DNA from: Gammaproteobacteria bacterium
GTDB taxonomy: Bacteria; Pseudomonadota; Gammaproteobacteria; Pseudomonadales; Pseudohongiellaceae
Assembly: GCA_030427065.1 (NCBI GenBank)
Contig: JAUHWU010000002.1
Coordinates: 22,357-86,356 of the forward strand
Reading direction: 5' to 3'
DNA length: 64,000 bases
Under the pieces are notes generated by a model. It was not told the origin of the DNA. It was given only the letters and a program-made list of their open reading frames with translations, and did no database searches. Made by a program: the position numbers and the translations under genes. This document shows positions 19,094 to 28,618 of this stretch, one piece after another. Position 1 is the stretch's first letter. Each line of letters starts with the position of its first letter.

Positions 19094-20338
19094 ATGAACT
19101 CCTCAGATCATAACGCATTAAAACCCAAAAAACCCCTGTGGTTTTTCGTCAGTATTGCCATTCTTGGACTTGGAGTAGCCAGTTATATTTTGCTCAAGGC
19201 ACTTAAACCAGTGCCTGAACAGCGAGATCAGGCAGCTCTTGTGCCTCAAGTACAAACCAGTGCTCTCGAATACAGAGCAACACCACTTGTCATTCAGGGC
19301 AATGGCATAATCACGCCAAGAGCAGATATCTCACTGTCTTCCCAGGTAAATGGAGAGGTCATTCAGTTGCATGACAACATGGTAAGTGGCGGAGCGTTTA
19401 AAAAGGGAGAATTAATGGTGCAGATTGATCCACGCACCTTTGAAGCCAATCTTGCTGAAGCCGAAGCTAACCAGAAAGCCAATCGCAGTAATCTCGACTT
19501 TATCAACAAGCAATTAACACGCCTTCAATCCCTGTTTAATGACGGCTTTGTCGGGGAAGAAAGTCTGGATGAGGTTATTAGTCGCAGGGACCAGACCCTG
19601 GCTACTATCGCCCGCCAGGAAGCCATTATCCAGATGCGCAAACTGGAACTGGAAAGAACACGAATTACCGCCCCTTTTGATGGCATCGTCTATGAAGAAA
19701 GTATCGATCTGGGTGATATCGTATCTCCCGGCCGCGAGCTGGCCCGTTTTTATGCCAGCGATGAACTGGAGGTCATCGTCGCCTTGAACGCAGATGATTC
19801 GGTATTTATTCCTGATCTCTGGCAAGAAAATAATACCCAAAAACGAAATGCCTGGGTCAGCGTAAATCATGGTGGGAGAACCTATCAGTGGCCCGGTTAT
19901 GTTCACCGCGTCGAGTCCGATATCGATCGGGTTACACGAACTGTCGATGTCGTGGTTCGTATTCCATCGCCGTTTAGCCAGGGCGAACTGTTGGGCAACA
20001 GGGTTACTGACGTCCCGATTGAAGCCCCTCCTCTGCTCGTTGGCATGTATGCCAACATAGGCATTGAAGGCATGGCTTTACCCGGTCACTTCGTGATTCC
20101 GGTCAGTGCGCTGCGCCAGAATAATACTATCTGGACAGCAAGGTCTGAAGGCACCTTGCAGGTCGCACCGGTTGAGTTTGTCCGCCAGGAAGACGATCTG
20201 GCTGTATTGATGGCGCCTGATTTAGCCGAAGGCACACCAATTATTATCAGTGATATCGCCCTTATGACAGACGGCATGCGTATCCAGGCAGAACCTGCCA
20301 GCTTACCGACCTCCGGCGTCCAGGGAGCAATTCAATAA
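19094..20338 (+). CDS. RND efflux periplasmic adaptor (membrane fusion protein)
   Basis: A 414-residue HlyD/AcrA-type adaptor with an N-terminal membrane anchor (about 14-33), a biotinyl-lipoyl half-motif (VNGEVIQLHDNMVSGGAFKKGE), a coiled-coil hairpin (about 115-200, LAEAEANQKANRSNLDFINKQ...) and the closing TRITAPFDGIVYEESIDLGD strand. GGAGG lies 4 bases before the ATG. Its TAA overlaps the ATG of the permease gene by one base. No outer-membrane channel gene is in the cluster, so TolC-type partner must be elsewhere. Confidence 0.92.
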   Translation: MNSSDHNALKPKKPLWFFVSIAILGLGVASYILLKALKPVPEQRDQAALVPQVQTSALEYRATPLVIQGNGIITPRADISLSSQVNGEVIQLHDNMVSGGAFKKGELMVQIDPRTFEANLAEAEANQKANRSNLDFINKQLTRLQSLFNDGFVGEESLDEVISRRDQTLATIARQEAIIQMRKLELERTRITAPFDGIVYEESIDLGDIVSPGRELARFYASDELEVIVALNADDSVFIPDLWQENNTQKRNAWVSVNHGGRTYQWPGYVHRVESDIDRVTRTVDVVVRIPSPFSQGELLGNRVTDVPIEAPPLLVGMYANIGIEGMALPGHFVIPVSALRQNNTIWTARSEGTLQVAPVEFVRQEDDLAVLMAPDLAEGTPIIISDIALMTDGMRIQAEPASLPTSGVQGAIQ

Positions 20339-23300
20339 TGAATGGAATAATAGCCTGGATGGCTCGTAATGGTGTCGCTTCCAATCTTCTGATGGTATTT
20401 ATGTTGGTGGCTGGTGCGACCAGCTTTTTTCAGATCACTGTTAAACTATTTCCGGAGGTCAATCTCGACCAGATCACTATTCGAGTGGTATATCCCGGCG
20501 CCTCTCCCACTGAAGTAGAAGAATCCATCATTCGCCGGATTGAAGAAAAGGTGGAAAGTGTCGAGGAAATACAGGATATCACTGCGGTTGCAGCAGAAGG
20601 CATGGGCACAGTTACTGTCGAACTGGTCCGTGGCGCCGATACCCAGCTGCGCATGGATGAAATAAAGTCTGAAGTAGATCAGATTGTCACCTTTCCGGTT
20701 GATGCAGAAGAACCTCAGGTAAGTCTTCTGAGTAATTCACAGCGGGCCATGCAAGTCGTGGTGGCCGGCAAGACCAGTGAGCGTGAATTAAAAGAACTGG
20801 CCAACCGCATTAAAGACGAACTGACTTTCAAGCAGGGTATTTCTATCGTCAATATATCCGGCACCCGTGATTATGAAATCTCCATCGAGGCTTCCAATGA
20901 TGCCTTGCGCAGCCAGGGCCTGACGCTGACAGATATTTCCACCGCAGTGCGCCAGGAAAGCCTTGAACTGCCCGGCGGTGAGCTGGAAACAGCCAGCGAA
21001 GAAATGGTGTTACGAACGCTGGGAAGAAACTACAACCAGCGCGATTTTGAAGAAATTGTTCTGCGTACCGGAGAAAACGGCGGCCGTGTTGTGCTTGGTG
21101 ATGTGGCAACTGTCATGGATGGCTTTACTGACAATGACCTGGTCAATTTGTATGACGGTATTCCTGCCGCAATGATCAACGTCATGCGTGTTGGTGACGA
21201 ACAGATTCTGGAAATTGCCGATACCGTTGAGCGCTATCTGGTGGAGGAATTACGCCCCACCCTGCCTGAGGGGGTGTTTGCCGTCGTCGGTAGAAACGAA
21301 GCCTCAGTGATCAAGGATAGACTCAGCATTCTGATTGAAAACGGCATCATGGGGCTCATCCTGGTTATTTTAACGCTGACCGTATTTCTTGAATTCAGAG
21401 TCGCTGTATGGACCAGTCTGGGCATCATGATTTCCTTTATCGGGGTTTTTGCCCTGATGCGCATCTTTGGTACCTCCATCAATGTCTTGTCCTCCATTGG
21501 CTTTCTGCTCGCCATCGGCATCGTGGTGGATGACGCCATTGTCGTGGGTGAAAATATCTTCGCCCGCCAGGAAACCGGTATTCATCCATTACGGGCTGCC
21601 ATTGAAGGTGCCCAGCGAATTTCCATTCCCGTCATCTTCGCTGTGGCTACCACCATTGCCGCATTCAGTTCCTTACTGACTTTACCTGGCACGCTGGGTG
21701 GTCTGTTGGGCGACATTCCTGCGGTAGTGATTGGTGTATTGTTCCTTTCCGTAGCGGAAGCACTCCTGGTATTACCCTTTCATCTGTCTCATCCACCCAG
21801 AAAAGAAAAAACCTACAATCGGGTAACCCAGGCTCTGGACAACCTGCACAAGAAAGTAGCGCGCGGCTTTAAATGGTTTGTCAATGGCCCTCTGCATAGA
21901 TCTCTTGAATTTGTTACCCATCATCCATGGGTGGCCATTTCTTTTTCCATCAGCCTGTTATTTATTACTGCCGGCATCATGGCTGGCGGTTATGTGAAGT
22001 TCACCTTCTTTCCGGAAATTGAGGGCGATAGTGTGATCGCCAGTATTGAACTGCCATCCGGCGCAACTGTAGAGAGAACCCAGGCCGTGGTTGATCGTCT
22101 GGAAGCCGAAGCCATTCGTCTGGGCGAGGAATACAATGCTCTGTCCGACAATGGCGAGGCAATAAAATCAATGAACATCCTGGTAGGTGCCCAGGACAGC
22201 GGTCAGGCCAGCCCGCTTGGTTCTTCCGCTGGTGGTGAAAGCGCCAATGTGGCAACCATCGTGCTGGAAATGATCGCGCCGGAACAGCGCGATTTTGCGT
22301 CCAGTGAATTTGAAGACCGCTGGCGCGAAGCAGTAGGCCTGGTACCGGAAGCGCGTAAACTGACTTATTCCTCTGAACAAATGAGTTTCGGGGATCCGGT
22401 CCGCGTGGAACTGACGGCTGCCAGTGATGAAACGTTGTCGTCTGTCGTTGGCGAAGTGGAAACCGCACTGCGCCAGCTAAGTGGAGTATTCGATGTAAAA
22501 AATGACAGGGATACCGGCAAACGTGAAATCACTTTCACTCTAAAACCGGAAGCGCGCACCTATGGCCTTACCCTGCAGTCACTTGCCTTCCAGATAAGGG
22601 CTGCGTTCTTTGGCGATGAATCATTACGGGTACAACGTGGCCGGGAAGATGTCAGAGTCTACATCCGCCTGCCCGCTGAAGAACGCAACTCGGTCGATGA
22701 TCTGCAATCCTACCGGATAAGAACGCCTGAGGGCTTTGTGCCACTGGGCGAAGTCGCAGAACTGGTTGAGGGCACCAGCCCTACGACCATTCAACGCAGA
22801 AATGGTCGTCGCATCATTGCGGTAACTGCCAATGTGGACACCGCCACTATTACCAGTAATGAAGTGAATGCCTATATCACCTCCACACTGATGCCGGGCA
22901 TTCAGCAAAACTACCCGGACCTGACCTATGATTTTGGTGGTGAGCAACGTGAGCAAGCCAGAACGGGACCGGCAATTGTCATGAACTTCTTCTATGCACT
23001 TGTTGCTATCTACGCCATGCTGGCAATTGCCTTTAAATCCTATACCCAGCCGCTCATTGTAATGATGGTAATACCATTTGGTGTTTTTGGCGCCATCATG
23101 GGGCACTTGATCATGGGCATGAATCTCTCACTACTCAGCATTTTTGGCATTATCGGTCTTTCAGGGGTAATTATTAATGGTGCCCTGGTGATGATCGATT
23201 TTATCAACGAAGAAGTCCGCAACGGCATGGAGTATCACAAGGCTATTGTCGAAGGGGCGAAAAACCGGTTTCGGCCGATTTTCCTCACCTCCCTGACCAC

Positions 23301-23514
23301 TTTTCTGGGAGTAGCACCGCTTGTCTTTGAAACCAGTGTGCAGGCTCAGTTCCTGATTCCGGTGGCTCTGAGTCTGGGCTTTGGGGTGCTTTTTGGAACT
23401 GCGATTCTGCTTGGACTTGTGCCGGCCATGATGTCACTGCTCAAGGCGCCGAAACTGGAAATGGAACTGGATCACAGCGGACAACCCGTCGGGGATTATT
23501 ATCAGGAAGCGTGA
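20338..23514 (+). CDS. RND efflux permease (AcrB/MexF superfamily)
   Basis: A 1058-residue inner-membrane transporter of the hydrophobe/amphiphile efflux class. Twelve membrane segments in the usual two groups flank two large periplasmic loops. The proton-relay aspartate pair is visible in TM4 (GIVVDDAIVVGENIFARQE), and the late segment GVIINGALVMIDFINEE and FRPIFLTSLTTFLGVAPL match the family. It exports toxic organic compounds in exchange for protons. The next gene is convergent, with a palindrome between. Confidence 0.95.
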   Translation: MNGIIAWMARNGVASNLLMVFMLVAGATSFFQITVKLFPEVNLDQITIRVVYPGASPTEVEESIIRRIEEKVESVEEIQDITAVAAEGMGTVTVELVRGADTQLRMDEIKSEVDQIVTFPVDAEEPQVSLLSNSQRAMQVVVAGKTSERELKELANRIKDELTFKQGISIVNISGTRDYEISIEASNDALRSQGLTLTDISTAVRQESLELPGGELETASEEMVLRTLGRNYNQRDFEEIVLRTGENGGRVVLGDVATVMDGFTDNDLVNLYDGIPAAMINVMRVGDEQILEIADTVERYLVEELRPTLPEGVFAVVGRNEASVIKDRLSILIENGIMGLILVILTLTVFLEFRVAVWTSLGIMISFIGVFALMRIFGTSINVLSSIGFLLAIGIVVDDAIVVGENIFARQETGIHPLRAAIEGAQRISIPVIFAVATTIAAFSSLLTLPGTLGGLLGDIPAVVIGVLFLSVAEALLVLPFHLSHPPRKEKTYNRVTQALDNLHKKVARGFKWFVNGPLHRSLEFVTHHPWVAISFSISLLFITAGIMAGGYVKFTFFPEIEGDSVIASIELPSGATVERTQAVVDRLEAEAIRLGEEYNALSDNGEAIKSMNILVGAQDSGQASPLGSSAGGESANVATIVLEMIAPEQRDFASSEFEDRWREAVGLVPEARKLTYSSEQMSFGDPVRVELTAASDETLSSVVGEVETALRQLSGVFDVKNDRDTGKREITFTLKPEARTYGLTLQSLAFQIRAAFFGDESLRVQRGREDVRVYIRLPAEERNSVDDLQSYRIRTPEGFVPLGEVAELVEGTSPTTIQRRNGRRIIAVTANVDTATITSNEVNAYITSTLMPGIQQNYPDLTYDFGGEQREQARTGPAIVMNFFYALVAIYAMLAIAFKSYTQPLIVMMVIPFGVFGAIMGHLIMGMNLSLLSIFGIIGLSGVIINGALVMIDFINEEVRNGMEYHKAIVEGAKNRFRPIFLTSLTTFLGVAPLVFETSVQAQFLIPVALSLGFGVLFGTAILLGLVPAMMSLLKAPKLEMELDHSGQPVGDYYQEA

Positions 23515-23522
23515 TCCATGCT

Positions 23523-23555
23523 TTGGTACCAGGTTTATTCTGAGCCTGGTACCAA
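23523..23555. terminator. Perfect hairpin between convergent genes
   Basis: Arms ttggtaccagg (23523-23533) and cctggtaccaa (23545-23555) pair over 11 bp with an 11-base loop. Neither side has a clear T-run, so factor-independent termination is doubtful; it may stop transcripts from both sides weakly or protect 3' ends. Confidence 0.5.
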
Positions 23556-23562
23556 TAAAAAA

Positions 23563-24300
23563 TCACTTCAACAGGTTATCAAGAAATACCAGAACTTTCG
23601 CCCAGGCGTCCTCACTGGCTGCCTCGTTATAACGATCCGCAGCAGGAAAGTTCTGGAAAGCATGACCGGCATTATCATATTGATGAAACTCGTACTGGAT
23701 CCCTGCAGCATCCAGGGCTTTAGCGTAGTCTTTCACATCTTGGGGAGAAGGATTGCTGTCATCATTCCCGAAAAAACCGATAACCGGGCACGCTATATTC
23801 GCGGCCAGGTCTATTGGCGCTATCGCTCCCTCACCGAGGCCCTTTTTAATATTGCCGCCATAAAAGACAGCCAGCGCACGAAAGCGACTGATATAACATG
23901 CCGCAAGCCAGGCTACGCGACCGCCCCAGCAGTGCCCTGCCATGGCTATTCTGTTTTCATCAACTTCAGGTTGCCGGGCCAGTACCTCGAAAGCGGCCGA
24001 AATATCCGCAAGCATCCAGTCATCCCGGCTTTGAGCTTTTTTCGTTTCCATGGACTCGGATTTAGCCCACCAGTGAAAAATAAATGGCACCGCTACTGCG
24101 TAGCCATGGGCGGCGAAACGCCGTGCTGTCGTCAGGGTAAAGGTATCGTTTTCAAGGCCGGCATGTCCGACAGGAATATGCTGGGCCAGAACAATACCCG
24201 GTAGCGGAGTGTTGCTGTTGCCCGGGGGCTTGAACAGGAAGACATCCATATCACTGCCTTCAACCTCAACGGTAACTATGTCGTAATCAGGAGCAGGCAT
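23563..24300 (-). CDS. Dienelactone hydrolase family protein
   Basis: Alpha/beta hydrolase of 245 residues. The nucleophile is C124 in AGHCWGG, with the acid in GNDDSNPS and the histidine in NAGHAF, the DLH triad. DLH turns dienelactone into maleylacetate. It is the last gene of an operon with a D-2-hydroxyacid dehydrogenase (1-bp overlap) and an intradiol dioxygenase, which supports a role in ring-cleavage product processing. No signal peptide. Confidence 0.9.
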   Translation of the reverse strand: MPAPDYDIVTVEVEGSDMDVFLFKPPGNSNTPLPGIVLAQHIPVGHAGLENDTFTLTTARRFAAHGYAVAVPFIFHWWAKSESMETKKAQSRDDWMLADISAAFEVLARQPEVDENRIAMAGHCWGGRVAWLAACYISRFRALAVFYGGNIKKGLGEGAIAPIDLAANIACPVIGFFGNDDSNPSPQDVKDYAKALDAAGIQYEFHQYDNAGHAFQNFPAADRYNEAASEDAWAKVLVFLDNLLK

Positions 24301-25307
24301 TACTCTATATCCGTCTTGTCCACTTCATTAACCAGTAACTGGCCATTCACCATACGATTCAGGTTTTCAATAAAGAGATCATCGCTGCGTTCCAGCATGC
24401 CACTGCCGGCATTGGAACAATGAGGCGTCATACTGACCTGGGGATGATCCCAGATCCAGGAATCTTTCGGCAAAGGCTCGTCAACAAATACGTCAAGAAT
24501 TGCATGGCCCGGTCGCCCCGCATCCAAAGCCTGACGTAAATCTTCTTCAACGACGAGATCTCCACGCGCTACGTTGACCAGGACAGCGTTCTCTTTCATT
24601 AACCCCAGGAATTTTTGATCCACCAGATTACGGGTAGCCTGATTGGAGGCACAGGCGAGAACCACGACATCTGCCTCGCTTAGCGCATCATCCATGGTTT
24701 CGAGACTTAACACACGATCAGCAAGTTTCTCATCCTTCTTGCTTCTTCTTACTGCAGTAATCTCGACACCAAAAGCTTTGGCGCGTCTGGCAATTTGTTG
24801 TCCGATATTGCCAAAACCAATGATTAACCAGCGCGTATGGTATATTTCGCGAAAAGGACGGTATTTCCACACGCTCTGTTTCTGCTTATCCGCAAAATCC
24901 GTTAAATTTTGAAAGCAGGAAAGTACTTGCGCCATCACATATTCAGCTATGGCAATGGCCTGAGAATGGTTATTACTTATTCTGACCCCAGACGCCAACA
25001 AATCCAGATAGGGTCCCTTATCCAAACCGGTATTAATGGTATGCAACCATTTGACGTTATGATATTCCTGCATCAACGCAAAATAGTCTTTAAATAAAGG
25101 CGATTTGAGCAACTCCGAATGAACCCAGAAAAAATCCGGATGGATTTGCTGTCGTGATACCGGACTTCCATCATGGGAAAGCTGCCCTTCTTCATCAATC
25201 AAATAGATATCAAGATCAGGGGCAGCTTTCTTTATCCTGTCCTTTAGCCTTTCATAGGAAGGTTTAAAATAAAGCGCCTGCAATTTATGCTGATGTAATT
25301 CAAACAC
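24300..25307 (-). CDS. D-2-hydroxyacid dehydrogenase family oxidoreductase
   Basis: NAD(P)-dependent enzyme of 335 residues with a GTG start at 25307. The Rossmann motif is GFGNIGQQIARRAKAFG, and the catalytic Arg (NVARGDLV), Glu (VDEPLP) and His (TPHCSN) are intact. Glyoxylate/hydroxypyruvate reductases and phosphoglycerate dehydrogenases are relatives. Its place between an intradiol dioxygenase and a DLH suggests that it reduces a 2-oxoacid formed in that pathway; the exact substrate is not clear from sequence. Confidence 0.88.
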   Translation of the reverse strand: MFELHQHKLQALYFKPSYERLKDRIKKAAPDLDIYLIDEEGQLSHDGSPVSRQQIHPDFFWVHSELLKSPLFKDYFALMQEYHNVKWLHTINTGLDKGPYLDLLASGVRISNNHSQAIAIAEYVMAQVLSCFQNLTDFADKQKQSVWKYRPFREIYHTRWLIIGFGNIGQQIARRAKAFGVEITAVRRSKKDEKLADRVLSLETMDDALSEADVVVLACASNQATRNLVDQKFLGLMKENAVLVNVARGDLVVEEDLRQALDAGRPGHAILDVFVDEPLPKDSWIWDHPQVSMTPHCSNAGSGMLERSDDLFIENLNRMVNGQLLVNEVDKTDIE

Positions 25308-25323
25308 GCGTATTGGTTTTTAC

Positions 25324-26184
25324 TCAGGGAAGAACGAAAGTGTAATCAAGGGTATAAAAAGGCTTGTCCACACCTTTCTCTGCAATTTCAGCAGGATCTG
25401 TATGCTCCACAAGATCCACTCTGAAATCTTTTACAGAGAAAATGGTGTCTGAATCCACATACGGAGAGCGATTGAAATACATCATGGTCGTGAATTCATC
25501 ATGACCATCTGCATGAATCTTGAAATGAATATGAGCCGCACGATAGCCATGACGCCCAAGCTGATCGAGCATAGTGCCAGTTGGTCCGGATAATGGAACC
25601 GGATAATCTCCGGGCGCTACCGTGGCCACATCAAACTCACCATTGTTATCCGTGGTAAAGCGTCCATAGAAATTCCATTCGGGCAAATTCTCCCTCTGTA
25701 CAAAATAATAACCTTCACCATTGGGCTGCCAAATATCGACTTTGGCACCGGCAACAGGATTACCATTGGCATCGACAACATTGAAATGAATAAATAAAGG
25801 ATCATCAACGTCTTCAATTTTTCCGATCAGCTCTCCTGACGATCTCTCGGGCAGGCCCGGAATATAGAGTGGCCCTTCCACATTCATCTCTGTAGTGGTG
25901 GTGTTGTTTGCATCTTCAAGCAGAATCGCAATTTCGGAAATACCCAAACAATCTGACATCAGATGAACTTCACCCATAGGGAAATCCTGATTGGGTTGTG
26001 CCAGATTAAAAATAAATTGCCGACCAATTTCCAACTCTTCAGTAGTCAGGTTTACTTCCTTTTGAAATGCATGCAAGTGCCTAATCAGACTAGAATAAAT
26101 CTCATGTAAACGCGGATTCTTTTTGCCGCCATCGCCATGATTAATAACGGCTTCAGTGATATTTTCCAAATTGATTGCAGACAT
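25324..26184 (-). CDS. Intradiol ring-cleavage dioxygenase (catechol/hydroxyquinol 1,2-type)
   Basis: Non-heme Fe(III) enzyme of 286 residues. An N-terminal helical dimer domain (about 1-100) precedes the catalytic domain with GPLYIPG (104-110), a tyrosine ligand at NGEGYY (159/160), Y194 in PGDYPVP, and H218/H220 in RAAHIHF. It cleaves a catechol-like ring between the hydroxyls. Length and the N-terminal part fit catechol or hydroxyquinol 1,2-dioxygenases rather than protocatechuate enzymes. It is the first gene of a three-gene operon with spacings of 16 bp and a 1-bp overlap. Confidence 0.92.
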   Translation of the reverse strand: MSAINLENITEAVINHGDGGKKNPRLHEIYSSLIRHLHAFQKEVNLTTEELEIGRQFIFNLAQPNQDFPMGEVHLMSDCLGISEIAILLEDANNTTTTEMNVEGPLYIPGLPERSSGELIGKIEDVDDPLFIHFNVVDANGNPVAGAKVDIWQPNGEGYYFVQRENLPEWNFYGRFTTDNNGEFDVATVAPGDYPVPLSGPTGTMLDQLGRHGYRAAHIHFKIHADGHDEFTTMMYFNRSPYVDSDTIFSVKDFRVDLVEHTDPAEIAEKGVDKPFYTLDYTFVLP

Positions 26185-26375
26185 GGTCTGATTCCCCTTC
26201 TAATTAAAATAATTATTCTTGTTTGCGTTTAACTTATCTTTTTTTATTTTTACATTCTTACTTTCTTACATTTTATTCGTTATTGCCATAGCAAACAGCC
26301 ATCGACGGATAAAAAGCATAATACCGCGTCACGGGAAATTATCCATAGCAGCAATGCACTGAAATTTAATACCCG

Positions 26376-27122
26376 TCAATGGCAAGTCAGTAATCCCATC
26401 CCCGCTATCAGCTTATCAGCCTCGACATTATCCATTTTATTCACTATCAAAGAGGCGCACAGGTTCAAGGCCTGCAAGGTTACCGCAGATTCTTTCTGTA
26501 ATAGAGACAGTGCTGGCCCTCCTCCCGCTATAATATCCCGAGCCACGTCCGGACTGACAGCCCCAACCTGAGGCAGAAGGTCAAAATCATGCAAGGAATG
26601 CAGGGCCGAAAGTAATTTCGGACCTACCATCTGTGGCGCTATTTTTTCCGGGTTCGCGCGCCGGATAATGGATAAAACCGTTTCCATCAAAAAGGGTAAG
26701 ACAACACAGCCACGCCTGAACAGACAAACCGCATTATGTACATTTTTCCTGGCTTCCAGCTTACCGCCCCCTGCCCTGGCCTGCTGTACCCAGACTTCCT
26801 GACCAAAGGCACAACTTCCCGGGCAATCCAGGGTCATGGACGCATCCAGCACATAAATATCCGCATCCAGCCAGATCGCCTGATCAAAGCCCTGATTATT
26901 GATAGCCTCGCTGATCAGTACCAGGCGCGCATAATCTGTTGCAACGGGGCCCTTACCGGTTTTCTCCATATACCAGTCGGGCACAAGATCAAATATTTCG
27001 TCACCAACAAAGCAACGCTGATAACCCCGCACATCACACCACACTCGAACAGAATCAAGGCAGCGCTGGATCCATGGCTCAATATCATGGTTTCGAAATG
27101 ATTGTATGACCAGGGTATTCAT
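26376..27122 (-). CDS. Putative GT-A-type glycosyltransferase-like protein
   Basis: A 248-residue cytoplasmic protein. The stretch ATDYARLVLISEAINNQGFDQAIWLDADIYVL looks like the donor-site region of GT-A enzymes, with DAD as the metal-binding DxD motif. A later histidine-containing stretch and the remainder match nothing I know. It ends 190 bp from the dioxygenase operon and starts 76 bp after the sulfurtransferase on the same strand. Family and acceptor are unknown. Confidence 0.55.
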   Translation of the reverse strand: MNTLVIQSFRNHDIEPWIQRCLDSVRVWCDVRGYQRCFVGDEIFDLVPDWYMEKTGKGPVATDYARLVLISEAINNQGFDQAIWLDADIYVLDASMTLDCPGSCAFGQEVWVQQARAGGGKLEARKNVHNAVCLFRRGCVVLPFLMETVLSIIRRANPEKIAPQMVGPKLLSALHSLHDFDLLPQVGAVSPDVARDIIAGGGPALSLLQKESAVTLQALNLCASLIVNKMDNVEADKLIAGMGLLTCH

Positions 27123-27198
27123 TTGTATCCCCGCAAGGTGGTTTTAACAATACGAAAACTCACGCGAAAAAAAGCCTGTATTATTTCCTTTACAGTAT

Positions 27199-28044
27199 TC
27201 AAACGCCATCACCAGTGGCTATCGGCCGCTTGTCATCAGTTATCCATTCACTCCAGGAGCCGGGATAGAGCGCTACGTCGTCGATTCCCGCCACCTTCAA
27301 AGCGAGGATATTATGTGCCGCAGTAACTCCTGAACCACAGTAGCAAACTATGGGTTTACTGGACTCCAGGGCCTGCCTGAATTTTTCTCTTAATTCGGCG
27401 GGCGTGCGGAAGCAGCCTGAAGCATCCAGGTTTGCGCTGAAAGGAGAACATGCGGCGCCCGGTATATGACCTGCAACAGGATCCAGTGGCTCAACATCCC
27501 CTTTAAAGCGCGGCAGTTCCCTGGCATCAAGCAATGCCTGCTTACTGTCATCCACTGCACCTGCTTCAATAATACGCACCAGAGAAGGCAACATGCCATA
27601 GTCTGTATTAGCTGGCTGAGGAGATTCAGGAATGTCAGCAGTGATCGACTTTCCTTCACGCTGCCAGCCCTGCCAACCCCCGTCCAGCAGCGCAACGTTT
27701 TCGTGGCCAATCCAGCGTAGCATCCACCACATGCGTGCCGCCATCGCACCACCGACATCGTCGTATACAACGACCTGGATCTGCGGTTCTATGCCAAGCG
27801 CACTGACACTGTTGATCCAGGTATTTTTATCAGGCAATGGATGGCGGCCTGTTTTCCCCGCTATATGAGGCGAGCTTAATGTCTTGTCGAGATTTACGTA
27901 ATATGCCCCGGGAATATGCGCCTCATCATAGGCACGTTGTCCGGCCTGGGCATCGGCCAGGGAAAAACGACAATCCACAATGCGCCAGTCAGGATTCTCC
28001 AAATTGGCAGAAAGATCACCGACACTTACCAGAGTATTCGACAT
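27199..28044 (-). CDS. sseA: 3-mercaptopyruvate / thiosulfate sulfurtransferase
   Basis: Two-rhodanese-domain protein of 281 residues. The N-terminal domain (about 5-140) lacks the cysteine; the C-terminal one carries CYCGSGVTA with catalytic C236. The GSGVTA loop is typical of mercaptopyruvate sulfurtransferases. EAHIPGA and VAGHIPGA mark the two domain entries. It transfers sulfur from mercaptopyruvate to thiols or cyanide. Confidence 0.88.
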   Translation of the reverse strand: MSNTLVSVGDLSANLENPDWRIVDCRFSLADAQAGQRAYDEAHIPGAYYVNLDKTLSSPHIAGKTGRHPLPDKNTWINSVSALGIEPQIQVVVYDDVGGAMAARMWWMLRWIGHENVALLDGGWQGWQREGKSITADIPESPQPANTDYGMLPSLVRIIEAGAVDDSKQALLDARELPRFKGDVEPLDPVAGHIPGAACSPFSANLDASGCFRTPAELREKFRQALESSKPIVCYCGSGVTAAHNILALKVAGIDDVALYPGSWSEWITDDKRPIATGDGV

Positions 28045-28162
28045 ACCACTTCCTCACTCTATTTCTGCTAAAAAAAATGTTTTCAAATTAAACCCGCCTT
28101 CTGTCAACGGGATTTCGATTACAGCGTTTAAGGTAATAACGTTAACAGAGATGGAGTACACC

Positions 28163-28555
28163 ATGAAGAACACAAACAAAAAGAATTTCGTTACAAAGCT
28201 ATTGTTGGCTGGCACTGGCAGTTTATTAATATCAGGATTTCTGTCCTCCCCGCTACTTGCCCAGGATGATGAGCGTGAGGGACGTCGGGCAGAAAACCGC
28301 GAGCAAATGGCTCAACGTCATGCTGAATTCATGGAGAACAATCCTGATATTGCAGCCAGACGTGAAGAACACAGGGAGCGCCGTCAGGAATTCAGGGAAA
28401 ACAACCCTGAAGAAGCCGCTGAGCGTCGTGAGGAACGCAGGGAAAGATTTCAAAATGGTGAGCGTCCACGCGGGCCAGGCGTTCCCGGCTTTAGAGGCCC
28501 AGGATCCCATGACAGGCGTGGCCAGGATGGAGATGTCAGCGGACCTGAGGTCTAG
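28163..28555 (+). CDS. Exported Glu/Arg-rich tandem-repeat protein
   Basis: A 130-residue protein; the ATG at 28163 has GGAG six bases upstream, better than the ATG at 28151. A signal peptide ends LLAQ (about 34). The mature part is extremely charged and contains two contiguous 21-residue repeats, residues 55-75 and 76-96, each starting EF-x-ENNP and ending in an Arg/Glu helix. A Gly/Pro/Arg tail follows. It should form a charged helix or be disordered. No family is recognised. It is convergent with the ankyrin operon, and both share a terminator. Confidence 0.75.
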   Translation: MKNTNKKNFVTKLLLAGTGSLLISGFLSSPLLAQDDEREGRRAENREQMAQRHAEFMENNPDIAARREEHRERRQEFRENNPEEAAERREERRERFQNGERPRGPGVPGFRGPGSHDRRGQDGDVSGPEV

Positions 28556-28570
28556 GACACTTTTGCAATA

Positions 28571-28604
28571 ATCAAAAAGGGGCGAATTATCGCCCCTTTT
28601 TGAT
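28571..28604. terminator. Bidirectional terminator
   Basis: Stem ggggcga (28579-28585) with tcgcccc (28590-28596) is flanked by five As on the left and five Ts on the right, and pairing continues outward. It can serve both the repeat protein (+) and the ankyrin operon (-). Confidence 0.92.
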
Positions 28605-28618
28605 ACTGTCATACGCTA

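Noticed and set aside
23523..23555. Classic Rho-independent terminator
   Set aside because: The 11-bp hairpin has no T-run on either strand, so I only keep it as a hairpin of uncertain role.
23518..24204. Plus-strand open frame directly after the RND permease
   Set aside because: It overlaps the dienelactone hydrolase gene, whose catalytic triad and operon context are convincing; the frame shows no domain.
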